DNA of 64,000 bases from Geosiphon pyriformis. Taxonomy: Eukaryota; Glomeromycota; Glomeromycetes; Archaeosporales; Geosiphonaceae. The stretch lies in assembly GCA_016748015.1 (NCBI GenBank), contig JAAOMT010000479.1, positions 722,888-786,887 on the forward strand, read 5' to 3'. How positions within the stretch are numbered: the stretch's first letter is position 1; each line of letters starts with the position of its first letter. The position numbers and the translations under genes were made by a program. This document shows positions 63,605-64,000 of the stretch, one piece after another. Under the pieces are notes generated by a model. That model was not told where the DNA came from. It did not search any database and saw only the letters and a program-made list of their open reading frames with translations.

Positions 63605-64000
63605 GAATCACACGTCAAAAGAAAAACATTTGTTTTTATAAAGAAAAATTTTTTGATTTACTAGATCATGTTGATTTATTTTCCCTTCTAAAAAAGTTAA
63701 ATTGTCTAATTTGAAGAATATATAGAAAAAAATAAAACAAAATAATTTAATTTATTTCAATTACTTAATAAAATACTTTTAATAAAAAATCATAATTATA
63801 TTTAAAAATTTTACTCTTCAAAAAAAAAATCCTAGTCTTTGAACACAAAAATGTATTTTATCAATCTAATACTATCGGTCAAATTTCTTGATTTATCAAA
63901 AAGTCTTGATTCAAGATTCTTAAAATAGAAATTTTAAGCTTTTGTCAAAAATTAACCTTCCTCATAATTCTGTATCAAAATTCAATAAAAATTGGAAAAA

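Larger units (their letters stand above)
59805..64000. other. AT-rich intergenic region
   Basis: 4.2 kb with no supported gene on either strand. It holds a 12-bp repeat near 60398-60440 (GAACTAGATTTT twice, then GATCTAGATTTG), the two short tandem repeats listed separately, an AT dinucleotide run near 62658-62672 and several A or T runs. Short frames such as 61020-61280 are Lys/Ile/Phe-rich and lack domain features. Confidence 0.5.

Overview
The window reads as a nuclear scaffold of a fungus, most likely an arbuscular mycorrhizal (Glomeromycotina, Rhizophagus-like) genome. The evidence is very low G+C, genes split by many short GT-AG introns, long AT-only deserts, abundant TAA/ATT/CTT microsatellites, and decayed LTR and LINE retrotransposons whose peptides I recognise from that group. 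The species assignment is an inference from memory and was not searched. An 87-base N gap follows a 20-base poly-G run near 17.3 kb.

Layout. 1-9.3 kb is a graveyard of transposons: a minus-strand Ty3-like LTR element (gag and protease), a minus-strand LINE (ORF1 plus the start of ORF2), a plus-strand LINE 3' end, and AT-only filler. 9.6-16.5 kb is a compact housekeeping block, all on the minus strand: a three-KH RNA-binding protein (398 aa, 2 exons), frataxin (about 204 aa, 4 exons), and an 811-aa single-pass membrane protein with a Ser/Arg/Asp-rich cytoplasmic tail (2 exons). 17.4-24.2 kb is non-coding and rich in microsatellites. 24.3-25.2 kb holds coding-looking minus-strand segments that I cannot identify. 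25.6-36.4 kb is an AT desert, followed by a dead Tc1/mariner transposase (36.4-37.1 kb).

37.5-41 kb holds a ten-exon plus-strand gene for a 927-aa secreted/membrane protein with a large ectodomain and about six C-terminal membrane segments. 44.6-45.6 kb holds a 299-aa protein with an N-myristoylation-type start and an 18-Thr tract. The centrepiece is 46.3-58.6 kb: three full-length oligopeptide transporters (OPT family; 764, 757 and 797 aa), the first on plus and the next two on minus. All three have the same 17-exon structure, with nearly identical exon lengths and identical phases. A tRNA-Arg(UCU) gene lies at 59.7 kb, and the rest is AT-rich intergenic DNA.

How the genes fit together: the OPT trio is a local gene-family expansion for import of small peptides or peptide-like compounds. 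The other genes are independent single-gene units, as is usual in fungi. Exon coordinates were worked out by hand from splice consensus, frame continuity and comparison among the three paralogues. No transcript evidence was available.
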